A DNA stretch of 64,000 bases. It comes from Trichobilharzia szidati. Taxonomy: Eukaryota; Platyhelminthes; Trematoda; Strigeidida; Schistosomatidae. Position numbers and translations under genes: made by a program. Location of the stretch: positions 90,712,020-90,776,019 of the forward strand of contig OX235272.1 in assembly GCA_944472155.2 (NCBI GenBank), given 5' to 3'. Positions 44,936-57,024 of the stretch are shown here, one piece after another. Every line of letters starts with the position of its first letter. Positions within the stretch are counted from its first letter, which is position 1. A model generated the notes under the pieces. The model had not been told where the DNA came from, did no database searches, and saw nothing but the letters and a program-made list of their open reading frames with translations.

Positions 44936-45867
44936 GTTTTGATTTTCTAAATGGAGAAAAAGCACTAAGTATTTTGCAGACAAGCGTTTGTTTTCTGATA
45001 TGTCTGTATTTCATTTTTTTTAAATAAGGCGCCTGAATCAAAGGAAGAGGCAAAGGATAAAATATTAGTTGTTCTTCTTATACACTTCGAGTATCTTTGT
45101 GTACTCATAACAGTACATTATTTAACCAAGTTATGCATATTAGCTGATATTCAAAGGTTGTATAATTTCACTTTATGGGATTTATTTCCCATCTAGTTCA
45201 TTGAATAATAATCAGAAGAAGAACAAGTAGGTAATTAGGTTAATGGATAGAAAAGACAAAAATAAAGAATGTTAATGAACACATTTCATAGATATTTCAA
45301 AGAACAAAGATTTAATATGGATCATTTCACATGATTATGTAAAAATAAAAATAATCATTAGTATGATTGAATCAACAATTCATTAGTCTTCTGTTATTTT
45401 TGAATAATGACTGTAAACAGTCTTGTTCAATGATCAATATAACTTTAAACAAACAGAATAGAATGTGACGTGTTATTATGATTACTACTTTTGTCACCAT
45501 GGTTTCAATATTGTTTTGTTTTTTTAAAGAAATACGCGTTTGAGTTGATTAAACTTCAGAGAAGACTGTTGTGAAACTTTATGCGTGAAAAAAAACAGCC
45601 ACTTCTAAATTCCTTCATTTTATTTAATTTACATGACGTGATAATTGGAAAAATTTTAATTGTTTACCTTCTCTTTTCTTTTTATCAGGTTTTACTTGGG
45701 CAGAGAAAGAAGTTTAGAAAAAAATAAATCAGGTTTTAAGAAGAAACTGTGACATGTTGCTAGGCTGTTCGAATACATTGGAATAAATATATATATCCAA
45801 ATACTAGTCCATTCATAATCCTATGTCTTTTGAGTAAATCCAATAATTGTGAAATATTCCCATATCA
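44936..45867. other. Unannotated AT-rich spacer
   Basis: No coding frame or known repeat recognised. Confidence 0.45.
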
Positions 45868-46151
45868 TGAATTAAAAGTCAATCTGAACGAAGAATATTC
45901 TTTTCAATAATTTCCCCCCTCTTCACTTTGTTACAATTATAAAATATAATGCATTTGTTGTCGTTACAATAATGGCCAGTTAGTTATACGGTGGATACAT
46001 TTTTTAACGTAGAGGAACAGATTAGTTATAGCGTGTCAAAATGAGTAGTCGTATTTGTGTGACAAACGTGCTAGGCTGAAATCGATTACAGAATATTGTA
46101 AAATGGGAGACAATGGTGGTGATTTCAGCCTAGCACGTTTGTCACACAAAT

Positions 46152-47260
46152 TATTATTATTATTGTTTCCTTTAATTCCTAGAGGAACATAGGGCTTCAG
46201 CCGCCCACGTCTCCATTGCGTTCGGTTCTCTGCTAGAGTCTTCACCTGGCTCCAAGTCTGCCCACACGTTTTCATCTCCTCTTCACATGACCTCCTCCAA
46301 GTCACCCTTGCACTGACGACCAACTCGCCGCTTCCCTTTCGGGTTCCACTCGAGGGCTTGTCTAGTGATGTCACTTGATGGTTTCCTCAGAGTATGGCCA
46401 ATCCATCTCCATTTCTTCCTGCCTATTTGTTTCACAATCGGTTCCTGGTTGGTTCGTTCCCAGAGATCCCTGTTGCTGATCTTTTCTGGCCGGCCATCTG
46501 ATCTTGAGTATTGAGCGAAGACAACTGTTAATGAAGGTCTGTAGTTTGTTTGAGATGCTCTTTATGACGCGCCAAGTCTCTGATCCGTATAGTAGCACTG
46601 ACTGACTTCACATTGGAGTTGAAAATCCGGATCTTATTTTTGATGCTGAGTGCTGTTGACCTCCACACAGACTTGAGAGTAGTGAAAGCTTGTCTTGCTT
46701 TTCCGATTCTTGCTTTGATATCCTCGTCAGTTCCGTCTGCCTGTAGTTGAAACGATGCTTCCCAGGTAGGTAAAAGAGGTTGTTTCTTTCAGGTTCCTCC
46801 CATTTATGCTGATTGTTGTCTGTTGTTGTTGTTGCTGTTGGTGGTGTTGCCAGGAATCTTCATCACCTCTGTTTTTTCTATGTTCACCTGAAGTCCTATC
46901 TTTGATGCTTCTTCTGCCAACTTGTTGCTTTTCGCTTGCATATCTTCCAGTTTGTGGGAAATCAGACATATATCATCGGCGAAGTCCAGATCCTCCAAGT
47001 TTTTGTGTGAGTCCATTTTATGCCTGTTTCCTCATTGCCCGCTGTTTGTCGCATTATCCAATCTACTGCAATCAGGAAAATCATTGGCGATAGTAGGCAG
47101 CCTTGTCTTACTCCTGTCCTCACTTCGAAGGATTCCGTGAGTTTCCCGTTGTGGATTACTTGGCATGCAGCATTGTCGTACAGCTGTTGGATGAGATGTA
47201 TAATTGTCGGTGGCACCCCGTAGTAGCGAAGTAGTTGCCAAAGCACCTCTCGATCGACGC
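46152..47260 (-). mobile_element. RTE (SR2-like) 5'-truncated copy with 12-bp TSD
   Basis: TGTCACACAAAT at 46140-46151 and 47261-47272 flanks the insert. On the minus strand RT starts at DREVLWQLLRYYGVPPTIIH, through TGVRQGCLLSPMIF, then LDFADDICLISHKLEDMQAK (both Asp intact), a shift near 46850, the connection region, KWRW-type C-terminus, 3' UTR and ATT tail at 46152. Sequence is close to the copies at 3852 and 11290, suggesting relatively recent activity of this subfamily. Confidence 0.9.
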
Positions 47261-47387
47261 TGTCACACAAATACGACTATTTATTTTGACACCCCATAAC
47301 TAATCTGTTATTCTACGTTAAAAGTGTATCCGCCGCATAACTGGCCATTATTGTAACGACAATAAATATTATATTTTATAGTTGTAG

Positions 47388-47427
47388 GAACCTGAAGAGA
47401 AATTATTGAAAAGAATATTCTTCGTTC
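47388..47427 (+). ncRNA. Hammerhead ribozyme candidate, consensus core
   Basis: GAAC/GTTC stem I, CTGAAGA at 47392-47398 (fits CUGANGA exactly), 9-nt helix II region with two possible pairs, GAAA at 47408-47411, AAGAA/TTCTT stem III with UA loop, and C at 47423 as the cleavage nucleotide. The most consensus-like copy of this terminal motif; helix II is weak. Confidence 0.6.
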
Positions 47428-47504
47428 AGATTCACTTTTAACTCTCTATATTTGTTGCAATATAATTAATTATTTTTAGAAAAGTTAGTTTGTTTCAGTA
47501 AATA

Positions 47505-47945
47505 GACTACAATGCTTCTGGATGGTTCAGAGACTTGTCACGTGCGTTACCAACAGGCTACTGAGGAATTTTATCCTTAGCTGCCCATAATTGACTCGAT
47601 ACTGGAGATGAGATGACTGGTTAGAAAGGGAAATCAACAAGGAACTCTGGTAGGCGACGAACCAGTCAGGAACTTATCATGCGACAGATATGCAGAAAGA
47701 AATGGTGATGTATTGGAAATACATTGAGAAGACCATTAAGCAACATCATAAACCTGACCCTCGAGTGGGACCTGAACGGAAAACGCTGACTCCGAGAGTG
47801 ACATGGAGTAGATAATGTGACAAGGCTATGAAAGCTTTGCGGGCAGTTGCCGATCCAGCTATAGAAGACTTTAGAGAACCGACTGAATGGAGATGTGCTC
47901 CTAAAGTCCCCTGTTCTACTAGGAGCCTAAGGGAATAATAATAAA
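47505..47945 (+). pseudogene. RTE (SR2-like), old 3' fragment
   Basis: Starts at the LLYGSETW-equivalent ('cttctggatggttcagagac'), passes through decayed KW..IG and 'gtgacatggagtag' sequence to the 3' UTR ('tgttctactaggagcctaag') and AATAATAA tail. Frames are lost. Confidence 0.7.
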
Positions 47946-48639
47946 CAGATAAATCAGTAGAAAGTTAAACTGAGAAATCGATTACGGTGCTGACTGTAGG
48001 ATAATGCATGAGAAAAACAGATGCATTCCATTTTCAATATTCCTCGGTGATGCTCATTTACATTTTTCATACAAGATTGAGTCTGAGGCGTGTACGAATG
48101 TATTTCAGCTTACGTCAGGCGACAAACCTGCTTCAAGAGCTGGGTACTGCAGCATAATCTAGTCTGTGGTACTGGGTAAGCACTAATAAAAGGCTTTAAG
48201 CTAGAGTGAATTAACATTATTTTTTTTTGTTTGGTCGTCAACCATCGTAAATAATAGACTAACAGTGTTGTGTTTGCAATTAGAAGTACTGGGAAAGTCG
48301 TGGTTCTCTGACCTAGATGGTTTAATTTTAAACCTCACATCTTTCATTTCAGTGACATTTTTGGCGTTAACTTCAAAATTATGTGAGCTTTAGGAATTAT
48401 CTGTGAATGGGAGAATCGTTCTTCTATGTGATCTTCACTCTGATTGATTGCATCAGGATGTTTTCTCATCATCGCATTAACCTGTGTTAGTACACTTCAG
48501 CTTCTTGAGCTGAAATGTAAATTTTAAATGCGTGACTTATTGTATATCTATTCCTGAATTCAATTTGTAACCATATCTTCGTTAATTGCAAAGTGATGTT
48601 CAGTACGGGGCTTATAGGTGTTCTCTGGCATGCTTTGTA
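47946..48639. other. Unannotated spacer
   Basis: No recognised element. Confidence 0.4.
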
Positions 48640-49335
48640 TCTTATTCAAACATTCATTCCCCTTCATGAATTTGAATAAAGCAGAAACGAAAATTTGTGT
48701 GGATGACAATCAGAAATTTTTCCTCTAATTTCTCTGCAGAGTATATTCTCCTGACCCCATAGGACAGAATTTGACCAGTGCTGTTTTATAGATATTTGGA
48801 CAGAAACTATTAAAATGTAAGTAATGTCTATCCCATGTAGGCTTTCGTTAAAATGAAGTCTGGAGAGTTCCATCTTCCAGGTGATGCTTAGCAACGTCAA
48901 GGAAATGACATTCCCATCATTTTCATGTTCCATAGTAAATTCAGTATTCGCTTGTTTGTCATTGAATAATCCAAGTAGGTAGAACGTTGATTGCAGGCTT
49001 TAACTTTGTTCCCTCAAGGTTGGACATAAAGACGTCTGCTAAACTACGACCAAGTGAACTACCCATATCTACACCATCTAACTGACAGTAAAGAGAGTTG
49101 TCAAAATGCAGTTGTACAAGCATGGTACACATTGGCAATGGGCGATTGATATCTGACACTACGAGTGGAAGAAGATCAGAATGCTGACAAACGATATCGA
49201 TAGTTTCATTGATTGGGATCTTTGTGAAAAAGGAGGATACAACAAATGACGCCAAGAAGTTACCGGAAACATTTATGTGGTTCAAACTTTTGGCGAAATG
49301 AAGTGAATATTTGATAGTGCGCACAGCTAGCCGTT
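48640..49335 (-). pseudogene. PLE group B, RT fragment lacking the catalytic box
   Basis: Minus strand 49324-48959 reads FTKIPINETIDIVCQHSDLL, LHFDNSLYCQLDGVDMGSSL (family: DGVAMGSPLSP) and ADVFMSNLEGTKLKPAINV. It then jumps to the LFND/EFTMEHEND region, so the segment with YCRYVDD is deleted near 48960-48980. 48933-48664 continues in shifted frames to the start of the linker. Deletion of the YVDD box makes the copy irrecoverably inactive. Confidence 0.8.
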
Positions 49336-49559
49336 GTTAAGGAATGAGTTCCAACTTTTCTACAAGCCAACGTTCAATTTTGTGCTAAGGTAAGTTGATC
49401 ATAGAAACTGCACAAACTGTTGTTCTTCCTCTCCTCTGTTCGACGTTTTTACATTACAATCTCGTCAATTTCCGTAGCTGTCCACACACAGGGATAAGAA
49501 GAAATGTATGTCATTACTTTTAACTACTAATTAATATTCGTTGGTGAGGAGATGAAGTG

Positions 49560-50600
49560 GATGTCTGCTTCGGCTAGTCTTGTATTCTCCAAAGTTCAAC
49601 ACTCAATAAAGAAAGGAAAAAGCTGCAGAGGATATCTTCAATACACATATCATAGCAACGATAGAGATACTTCGTGGTATCACTAAGGAAACCAGCATGG
49701 AAGAAATTGGAAATCTCTGAAGATGATGTTCAAGAAAACGTATACAACTGTTCTAGGATGAAAGAGGAGGCAAGATAAGGAATGACTCCTAACAGACACC
49801 CTGAAGCTAATTCAGGACACGAGGATGGTGAAAGAGAAGACGACTCAATGCAGAGATACACAACAGAAGGAGAAGCTGAGTTCAGTAATGTACATCACAC
49901 TGAATAAAGAAGTGAAGCAGAGTGCCAGGAAAGACAAAAGACATTTCTATGACACACTGGCTGGCAAGTGAAGAAGAACAGGCAGGCCACAGGTAAAAGA
50001 GACCACAGAATATCATACCAGATAACCAGGTCTCTATCCGAGAAGAGGTCAACGCAGATGAAGCCCTTGAAAGATGTTCAAGGGGACCCAATTACCAAGG
50101 AGGAGAGACAAATACGACAATGGACTGATCATTTTAAATGACTATTAAACTCACCCTGAAATACACCACTATCAACAGCCCACACAGAGCTGCCTACCAG
50201 TGGACACCAATCCTCCAACGGAAACAGAAATCTTGAGTGCAATCAAGCTACTAAAAGCCAGGTATGAAGATAGCAGGACTATATAGAATCCTCCTGAAGC
50301 AATGAAGGCGGATCCAGTGACTGCAACGTATATGCCATTATTGTAAGAAGTTTGGAAGGGAGGAGAAGTATCTAACGATTGAAAGGCTATCTCGGTACAC
50401 TACCAATGAACGGCGACTTAGGCCATTGCAGGAATTGGCATGGAATATTGCTCTTGTCCATGACAAGCAAAATACAACTTCCATCTTCCTGGAGAGAATA
50501 AAAGATGCACTGGATGCAGAACTCCACCACCAGAACAAGCTGGATTCAGGAAAAGTAAATCATGTGCTGATCAAATTGTAAATCTACGCATTTCATTTAA
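49560..50600 (+). pseudogene. RTE (SR2-like), linker and first half of RT
   Basis: Across many shifts, 49800-49980 reads KLIQDTRMVKEKTTQ and LNKEVKQSARKDKRHFYDTL, the region between endonuclease and RT. 50200-50600 reads TNPPTETEILSAIKLLKA, PPEAMKADPVT, KGDL-like sequence and QAGFRKSKSCADQIVNLRIS, the fingers of RT. It is the only copy here that keeps sequence upstream of the RT palm, and it ends where the others begin. Confidence 0.7.
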
Positions 50601-51554
50601 AATAAATATCACCTGACGATCTGCTATCAAGAATATTCATAAGAGATATCAATAATAGAAATAACGCAACATTATCATCCAAGTCAAGAACTGATCACAG
50701 TGACACAAGTCATCAGAGATAATTCATCTAGAACTAATGTCATTCATTATTAATTGCACGAATATGTTGTCTAAAAATAAAATGAAAGCTTCTCACCTCT
50801 ACCTCAGAGTTACTGACACAACCACAACAAAATTATCATTCCAACTGAGCTACAAATCTCCTCTGCTATTCCATTATGAAATTAAAAACATCAGCATCCA
50901 CAGTCAACTACTGAACAAACAGATTTCAACAAGCTATCACAATGAACGACCAGAAATTATCACCCACGAAAATGATAATTGCATTTTGTAAAAGGTACAG
51001 CACAGAAGAATTGTTTCAGCACACATGTCTGACGAAAGTATTCAAATGTGCATTTGATTATCAGTCGGATGGTTGAAGTAGCTTCTGTACACAATACTCG
51101 TATTACACTTTACATTGTGGTGTGGTTCCTGTTTAGAATTGTTTACCTGAATACTATCCTGTATTTTTCTTATATCTAAATTGGATTAACAAGTCTAAGT
51201 ATTCACAATACTTCCAAAAAGAAGAAAATTATAACTTCAAAATGTTGCAGCTAAAAAAAGCATAGTTGAAATACTGCATTCCAAATATCGTTTAGTGTTA
51301 AAATTCTATTGGTCGATCCAACAGCGATATTATTGGTTATTTGAAATCAACCACTCATTGGTTGATTGTACCTACCAGTGTTTTTATTTTTAGTAGATCA
51401 ATCAGAACGCCTTCTTGAAAATATACGTCACTAACAGCTGATTTTTTTTTAGTTTTATAAATAGACTAGTGTCTTTTTCACAGGCCTTAATTGAGAAAAA
51501 TATAAACACTTGACAGCTGGTGTATCTTTGAATATCATGAGATTTTAATTTTGG
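50601..51554. other. Unannotated spacer
   Basis: An 84-codon open frame at 50737-50991 has no recognisable similarity and is A/C-rich; probably chance. Confidence 0.35.
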
Positions 51555-52035
51555 CATGATTATTCCCTTAGGTTGTAAATGGATAGTAGGGCTTCAACAA
51601 CGTATCTTCATTTCACTTTGTTCTCAGCAATCTTTCTTAGCTGATCCTCCTATTATCGAAAAGCTGTCCTCTGCTTCTCATCCGATTTCTTCTATGTCAT
51701 GATCGGACGTCCGATTTATCATTTCTCAGTCGAGTTCCACTCAAGAGTTTGGAGTGTGACATCACTTGACGTCCAATCCACCTCCTTTTCTTCTGCACAT
51801 TTATTAAGCGTTGGGTTCTTCATTGGTTCAATACCAGAGTTGCTAGTTTCTTATGCTTCCCGGACAGCCATCTGATCTTCAGTATGCAGGCAGCAAAAGC
51901 ACCTGATGATGGAAGTCTACAGAAGGCTGTTTGAAGTGTGAATTCTCTTAGCCATACAGAAGCACTGAGTGATTTGACTTTAGAGTTGAAAACTCAGATC
52001 TTGTCCTACGTGCTGAGTGCAGTAGATTTCCACAC
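51555..52035 (-). pseudogene. RTE (SR2-like), old 3' fragment
   Basis: 'attcccttaggttgtaaatg' and 'agggcttcaacaacg' (plus) mark the reversed 3' UTR; decayed C-terminal and connection sequence follows to 52035. No frame survives. Confidence 0.65.
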
Positions 52036-52044
52036 TGGTTTCAG

Positions 52045-52540
52045 TGTAATAATTACTACTATTATTATATTATTGTTCTTTTGGGTTTCGAGTGAAAAAT
52101 GGGGCTTCAACAACACACTTCCCTTTTATTCTATTTTCTCAGGTCCTCTTCAGCTTAGTTCAGGATTGCCCATAATCTTTCACCTCCTTCTCGCACGATC
52201 TCCTCTATGTTGCCCTTGAATGACCCACTCGTCGTTTCCCATTTGGTTCCCACTTGGCACGCGATGTCATTAGACGGTCTTTTCGGCGTATGCCCAAGCC
52301 ATCTCCGTTTCCTACTCTATATTTGTTGAGCGATAGGTTCTTGCTGAGTTTGTGAGACACAAAATATAAGTCATCCGCGAAATCCAGATCTTCTAGAGTC
52401 TTCATATTGATCCAACGTATTACCGTCTTCTCGCTTCCCATCCATGGTCTCTCGCATAATCCAAGCCTCCACGATTAAGAATATCATTGGTGATAATAGA
52501 TAGCCTTGTTTTACTTCTGTGTTCAATTAGAACGCCTGAT
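52045..52540 (-). pseudogene. RTE (SR2-like), internally deleted copy
   Basis: Begins with ATT tail and 3' UTR at 52060-52110, a KR/RW-like C-terminal piece at 52200-52340, then jumps to the catalytic region (MKTLEDLDFADDLYFVSHKL, 52400-52340 on minus) and the R.GC region near 52505. The connection domain is deleted. Its tail abuts the truncated 5' end of the preceding copy, so it inserted next to or into it. Confidence 0.7.
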
Positions 52541-52629
52541 TTTCGCCTCATTTCGCCTCTCCGATCCCAGAGAAGAATAAGTTTTTTGTATTTTCTGTAT
52601 TTTCAGTATTTTTCTTGTGCATTGAATTT

Positions 52630-52790
52630 TCTGTAGCACTTTGGTTGGTTTTGTAGGGTAGGGTCGCTAGCCCCACGCCTAACCCTCCTTTTTTCCCGGG
52701 CTTGTCACCGGCTAGAAAACTAGCGGGCTGGTAAACTAGGGGAGGGTTCAGTGTAATGGGGGTTTAATAAAATATTAATTAAATTAAGAC
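52630..52790 (-). mobile_element. SINE-3 body fragment
   Basis: 'gggtagggtcgctagccccacg' matches the SINE-3 body; 'ggctagaaaactagc' parallels 26010-26025. No head or tail. Confidence 0.5.
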
Positions 52791-54435
52791 ACAGTTTAAC
52801 CTTTGTAATGCTGACTCATACTTTTATTTACCTTTTTCCTTCCAGTGTACACTGAGAATTCGGAGGGGAATTATTATTCACAGGTTGTAGAGCTCACTGT
52901 CATCTACCTTTGTGTTTCTAGTTTTATTAATTCACTAGTTAAATGTACATTAGTAGATTAAAAAATTTTGTTGGTCTATAGTGCGATTTGGAGGCAGTTT
53001 GCATAAGTAGAAAACGAATCAAAACAGAATAAATTTCTATGTTATAAATGACATGGAAAATGGTTAGTCCAAAGGTTTGAACACATACTATACATTCTGC
53101 AGTTGATCATCTATAGAAGTGAGATGATTAGATTAATTTCAGCTCTGAATAATGTCCAGTGTTTTACTGATGAGACAAAAGTTATTACGGAATCCTAATT
53201 TTATCTAGCTTGCATTATACTGATTCATTTCATGTTATACAACCTAAACAAATGTTCCGTAGAATACAGGATTAAGAAAACAGTTCAAAAATTGTATACT
53301 GTTCTGTTTTGTTATTTAGTTCCTCAATCGACAGAGTTCAGCCAGCAATGACAACGTGAAAAAGTGGTACTATGTGTTATCTATTCACCATTTCGGGAGA
53401 TTGAGTGCTTACTACTCATATGTGGTCTTATGAGCAATACGTTTTCGATTCATCCAATTACCTTTTATTATCTTAGTTTTCGAAAAACTGTCTGACCATT
53501 TTGATATGATACATTTTGTTATGAGTATTAATGAGTATACAGTGTGAATTCATAAGAGTTTGACTGCTAACCAAAGTTAGTAGACAGTAAGTAATTTTAA
53601 TGAACAAGCTTAGAACAGTTAGTATATGATGATTTGACACAGCCACAAAGAGATGCAAGGTTAACTTTCTATGAGAAACAACCAATCAAAAGACTGTATT
53701 TTCTACCAACAATAATCTACAATAATGTACATTAAAATCTATAAATATGTGTTGATTTTCCTTAATAAACGATCGTTGCCTGGCCCTTGTCTTCTGTTGT
53801 TACACTTTGACTAGACAAAACAAAATATCATTCACTAAAGTGCTGAATTCATCAATAAAACATCATCTAAACTAGATGGTAATCAAATCTGAGGCGAAAA
53901 TCATCGCCCTGGTGTCTCACTAAAGAGGTTTCAGCCCTAGCCCATCTCCATCCAGCTGTTATACTTATAAGTGATGTCTGGCTACCCACCTCATCACTAA
54001 ACAGTATTCCCGAGAAGATGTCTCCATCTCATTTTGAACTTAACCAAATAATTCGACTGAATCAGGTGATCAGACATTACTGATTCCGTGCGAAACAACC
54101 TTACTTTGAAGGACTGATCCTGTTGTGAATGTCTGTAGACTGATTTTTTACGCCTACTAAGTTAATTCTATCGGTTATTGAATGGATGTCACCTGGGATA
54201 ATCTATGTGGTTTAATGTAGACGAAGTTATTTGATAGATGAAAGGAGATTGAAATCATTTCATGCAGTCATTTCTAGTCCTTTAGATTTACTCCATATCA
54301 TTATTTATCCATTAATCTACTATGTAATATAATTACCACACTGTATTTCAGTAGTATATTCATTATTTTTCCTGAGGACTTGTCCTATGTTGAATTAGTT
54401 CCGTGGTGAAAGCTTAAAAAGATTCAACTTATAAT
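52791..54435. other. Unannotated AT-rich spacer
   Basis: 1.6 kb with no coding frame, SINE box or retroelement recognised. Confidence 0.45.
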
Positions 54436-54439
54436 TTTG

Positions 54440-54895
54440 ACGTTATTGTATTGGCCTTGCTCTAGGAACTTGATTTTTCGTGTGAGAACATTCCCACTAT
54501 GGCTAAGTAAAGTGTAGTTAAAACCATTAACAGTTCGATATTGACCATCTGGTGGAAACCGGCCACAAAGCCAGTCAGCATTGAAGAATCCTTCTCTATC
54601 ATCTACTGGGTGCCTAATAAATTGCCAAAATCATCGAAGCACCGCATGCTCCAAACAGCAGAGGCTTTGCATTCGCCTCAAACAACCAGTGCTCTGTGTT
54701 CAAAGAAGCAAGTTCAGCCCTACTCTGCCTGCTCAGTAACTATAATAATTTATTCTTTAATTTAATTATTTATATTATTACTATATTATTATTATTACAC
54801 ATTAATGTTGTTCATAACACTAATTCATTCACTCTAATGTTATGTAACTGTAGAGCCTGATGATGAAGTTGTCGAAAAGAGTATTCTTTGTTCAG
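54440..54895 (+). pseudogene. PLE group D, short 3' copy
   Basis: Collinear with 35545-36076 but with many 1-2 base losses. 54541-54765 includes SIEESFSIIYWVPNKLPKSS and the C-terminal QTTSALCSKKQVQ. Only the end of the endonuclease domain and the 3' terminus remain. Confidence 0.75.
54853..54893 (+). ncRNA. Hammerhead-like motif, PLE group D 3' end
   Basis: GAGC/GTTC stem I (one G-U), canonical CTGATGA at 54857-54863, GAAGTTGTC helix II region, GAAA at 54874-54877 and AAGAGTATTCTT stem III. Compare 36036-36076, where the wobble pair is A-U. Confidence 0.5.
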
Positions 54896-55439
54896 TATCC
54901 ATTCTTATGAAAATTTTAATGGGCATTTTTAATCAGTTATTGATTTTTCTATAAATCAATTGCATATCCTCCCTATTATAATAACAGATATGTTATAACT
55001 TGGAATAGACAACTCATCTTCATATAACAGAGAAAAGTCATATCGAATTATATTCATCATCAAATCTTCTTTTCACATCCTTCACGAATGTTCTTATCTG
55101 TGTGAAAAGAAAGTTGGAATCAGTTCATTTTATATTTACGGATACGCTCATGATTATGACTGAGCTATGTATGTTCAATAACCCCATTTCTTCTTATCTA
55201 AGCTCTTCAAAGTTGATCATGTTATGCAACATGTGATGTCTACCGATGTCAGTAGAGTTGATGACTCACTTTTAAAATTACAAAAGTCACCTTATCAACA
55301 CAAGCGAATAGCTACAATTGTGTTATCAGATCAGAAGCTTGCACTAAACATTTATGATACTTTCTTCTTTTGTCACTAGATCAGCTAATAAGCAAGTGTA
55401 TAGGACTTTGTACTCATGAGATTGAAAACTGAGGTTCAG
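54896..55439. other. Unannotated spacer
   Basis: No recognised element. Confidence 0.4.
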
Positions 55440-56640
55440 TGGTGGAGTATATACACTGTGATTTAGCGAAGAGACTATTTTCAACGAATTTATTATCAGG
55501 CTATACAATCGTATGTATATGGTCTTTTTAAGAAATTATATCCGATGAGGGCATTGAATCATACGTGTGAATACATAAAATAATAATAGGCTGAAATGCA
55601 ATTAAAATGTTTGTGACTATAATCATGGTTAAATTTCAAGTGGAGAAACAATTAATGACACATACAGAACAATTCATAGGATGTATAGATTTTGGAAGGG
55701 GCTGTGAAATTATAGGATTAGTAGGCAAATAAAATAAAAACGTTAGGTAACACTGTGTGAGATTTGATAACATAGAATTCAACGTTGCGAGAAACAAAAC
55801 TGATTTAGAATGACAAGTGAGACGAGTGAAATAATACTGGGGCCAATTCAAAGTGCCACTGATAGTAGTAACAACTGACGTAATAGGTGAAGAGCAGACA
55901 AACTGAAACGAAAACAAAACGAAAAAGAAGAAGAGCGAAAATATGAATGGGGATTACCATACTTTAGTGTACAGGAATTAAGACAATGAAGTTGGAGGGT
56001 TTGAAAGAACTGTTTCTGTGTACAGAGATCTGGCTTTTCTATTTCGATAGCCAAAGCTTCAGCAGTGCAGATGAGTCGGATATGCAACGATTTGAGCAAA
56101 TTATTTTCCACCTAGTAGACGACTTTACAGGAAGAGGTTGTGGAGATAAGGTGACCAGTATCGACCAGATGTTCAATGACTGACGTTCTTGTAGCTACAC
56201 TTCCACCTCTTCGTAAACATGCAGTATAGTGTTCTTGCACTTTCTTGGACAAAATCCGAGTCGAACAACCGATATACTTAGCTCCACATGAGCAGGTGAA
56301 TTGATGAACGGACATAGAGTTGGTCAACTGCGACATCTTGTCCTTCAGGTTATTGAATAGTAATAGTCGACTGGAAAACTCTATTCTCAACGACGCATCA
56401 GGGGATGTCTTTTTCGGAGTATGTTAAATCCTTCTTTTAGTGAAATTGAAAGATATGCCACCTTTGAATTATAAGCTTGTGCACAGCATTTTCTTCGTTA
56501 CGCACGTTAAGTGTTGGCAGTATACTCTTGTCTATAAAACGTGTTGGAAATTCATTTTCATTAAGGATTTTTCTTAGAGGATTTAACTCTTGCTCCACAG
56601 TATGGGGACATGTGGCCATTCATGGGTGTTTAGTAGTGAA
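55440..56640 (-). pseudogene. PLE group C, linker and GIY-YIG end
   Basis: Minus strand: TVEQELNPLRKILNENEFPT, RFIDKSILP (56619-56437), then IEFSSRLLLFNNLKDKMSQL, the core VHQFTCSCGAKYIGCSTRIL, KKVQEHYTACLRRGGSV and IEHLVDTGHLI (56390-56112), and AEALAIEIEKPDLCTQKQFF (56111-55848), with shifts between the segments. It extends further 5' than the copy at 43955. The 3' non-coding region reaches the motif at 55464-55503. RT is missing. Confidence 0.82.
55464..55503 (-). ncRNA. Hammerhead-like motif, PLE group C 3' end
   Basis: TAGC/GCTA stem I (4 of 4), CTGATAA core (A replaces G8), TAAATTCGTT, GAAA, then AATAGTCTCTTC with C before GCTA. Stem I changed on both sides relative to other loci, which supports pairing. 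Confidence 0.5.
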
Positions 56641-57024
56641 GAGTTCCGAGTTTGAAGGAAACATTCATTCAGTGATTTCTAGTTATTACTGATACTCTAT
56701 CTGATTTTGCTTTATGATGACGTCTACATGTGAATTGATTCGATTCTTGCACATTAAAAATCTTAGTTGATGTTTCTTTTGAAATGTCGCACAAGAGCTG
56801 AAATTTTTCCTAAGTGTTCTGGATTATACACAGAAAGTGTAAGCGATAAAGTTATTGCTACAATACACTTGACTACAAGTACTTTTTAAGTTACTATGTT
56901 CTTCACTTTCATGCCGCAAACTTTGAAAATAAGCGCTACAGTTACATGCTGTGATCGTCGAACTCAACTAACACTGATACCCTTTATTCATAGACTCAAC
57001 AAATTCAACACATAATTACTCAGT
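56641..57024. other. Unannotated spacer
   Basis: No recognised element. Confidence 0.4.

Larger units (their letters stand above)
45868..47440. mobile_element. Fold-back element with hammerhead-like ends, split by an RTE
   Basis: Without the RTE at 46152-47260, the arms 45868-46068 and 47261-47440 (plus 46123-46151) form a long inverted repeat around a central hairpin. 'gtgctaggctgaaatc' and its complement at about 46068-46083 and 46121-46136 extend the stem to a loop of about 35 bp. Each arm ends in the PLE-type hammerhead-like motif (intact at 47388-47427, eroded near 45880-45915). No protein coding sequence remains, so it looks like a non-autonomous, palindromic PLE derivative. Confidence 0.75.
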
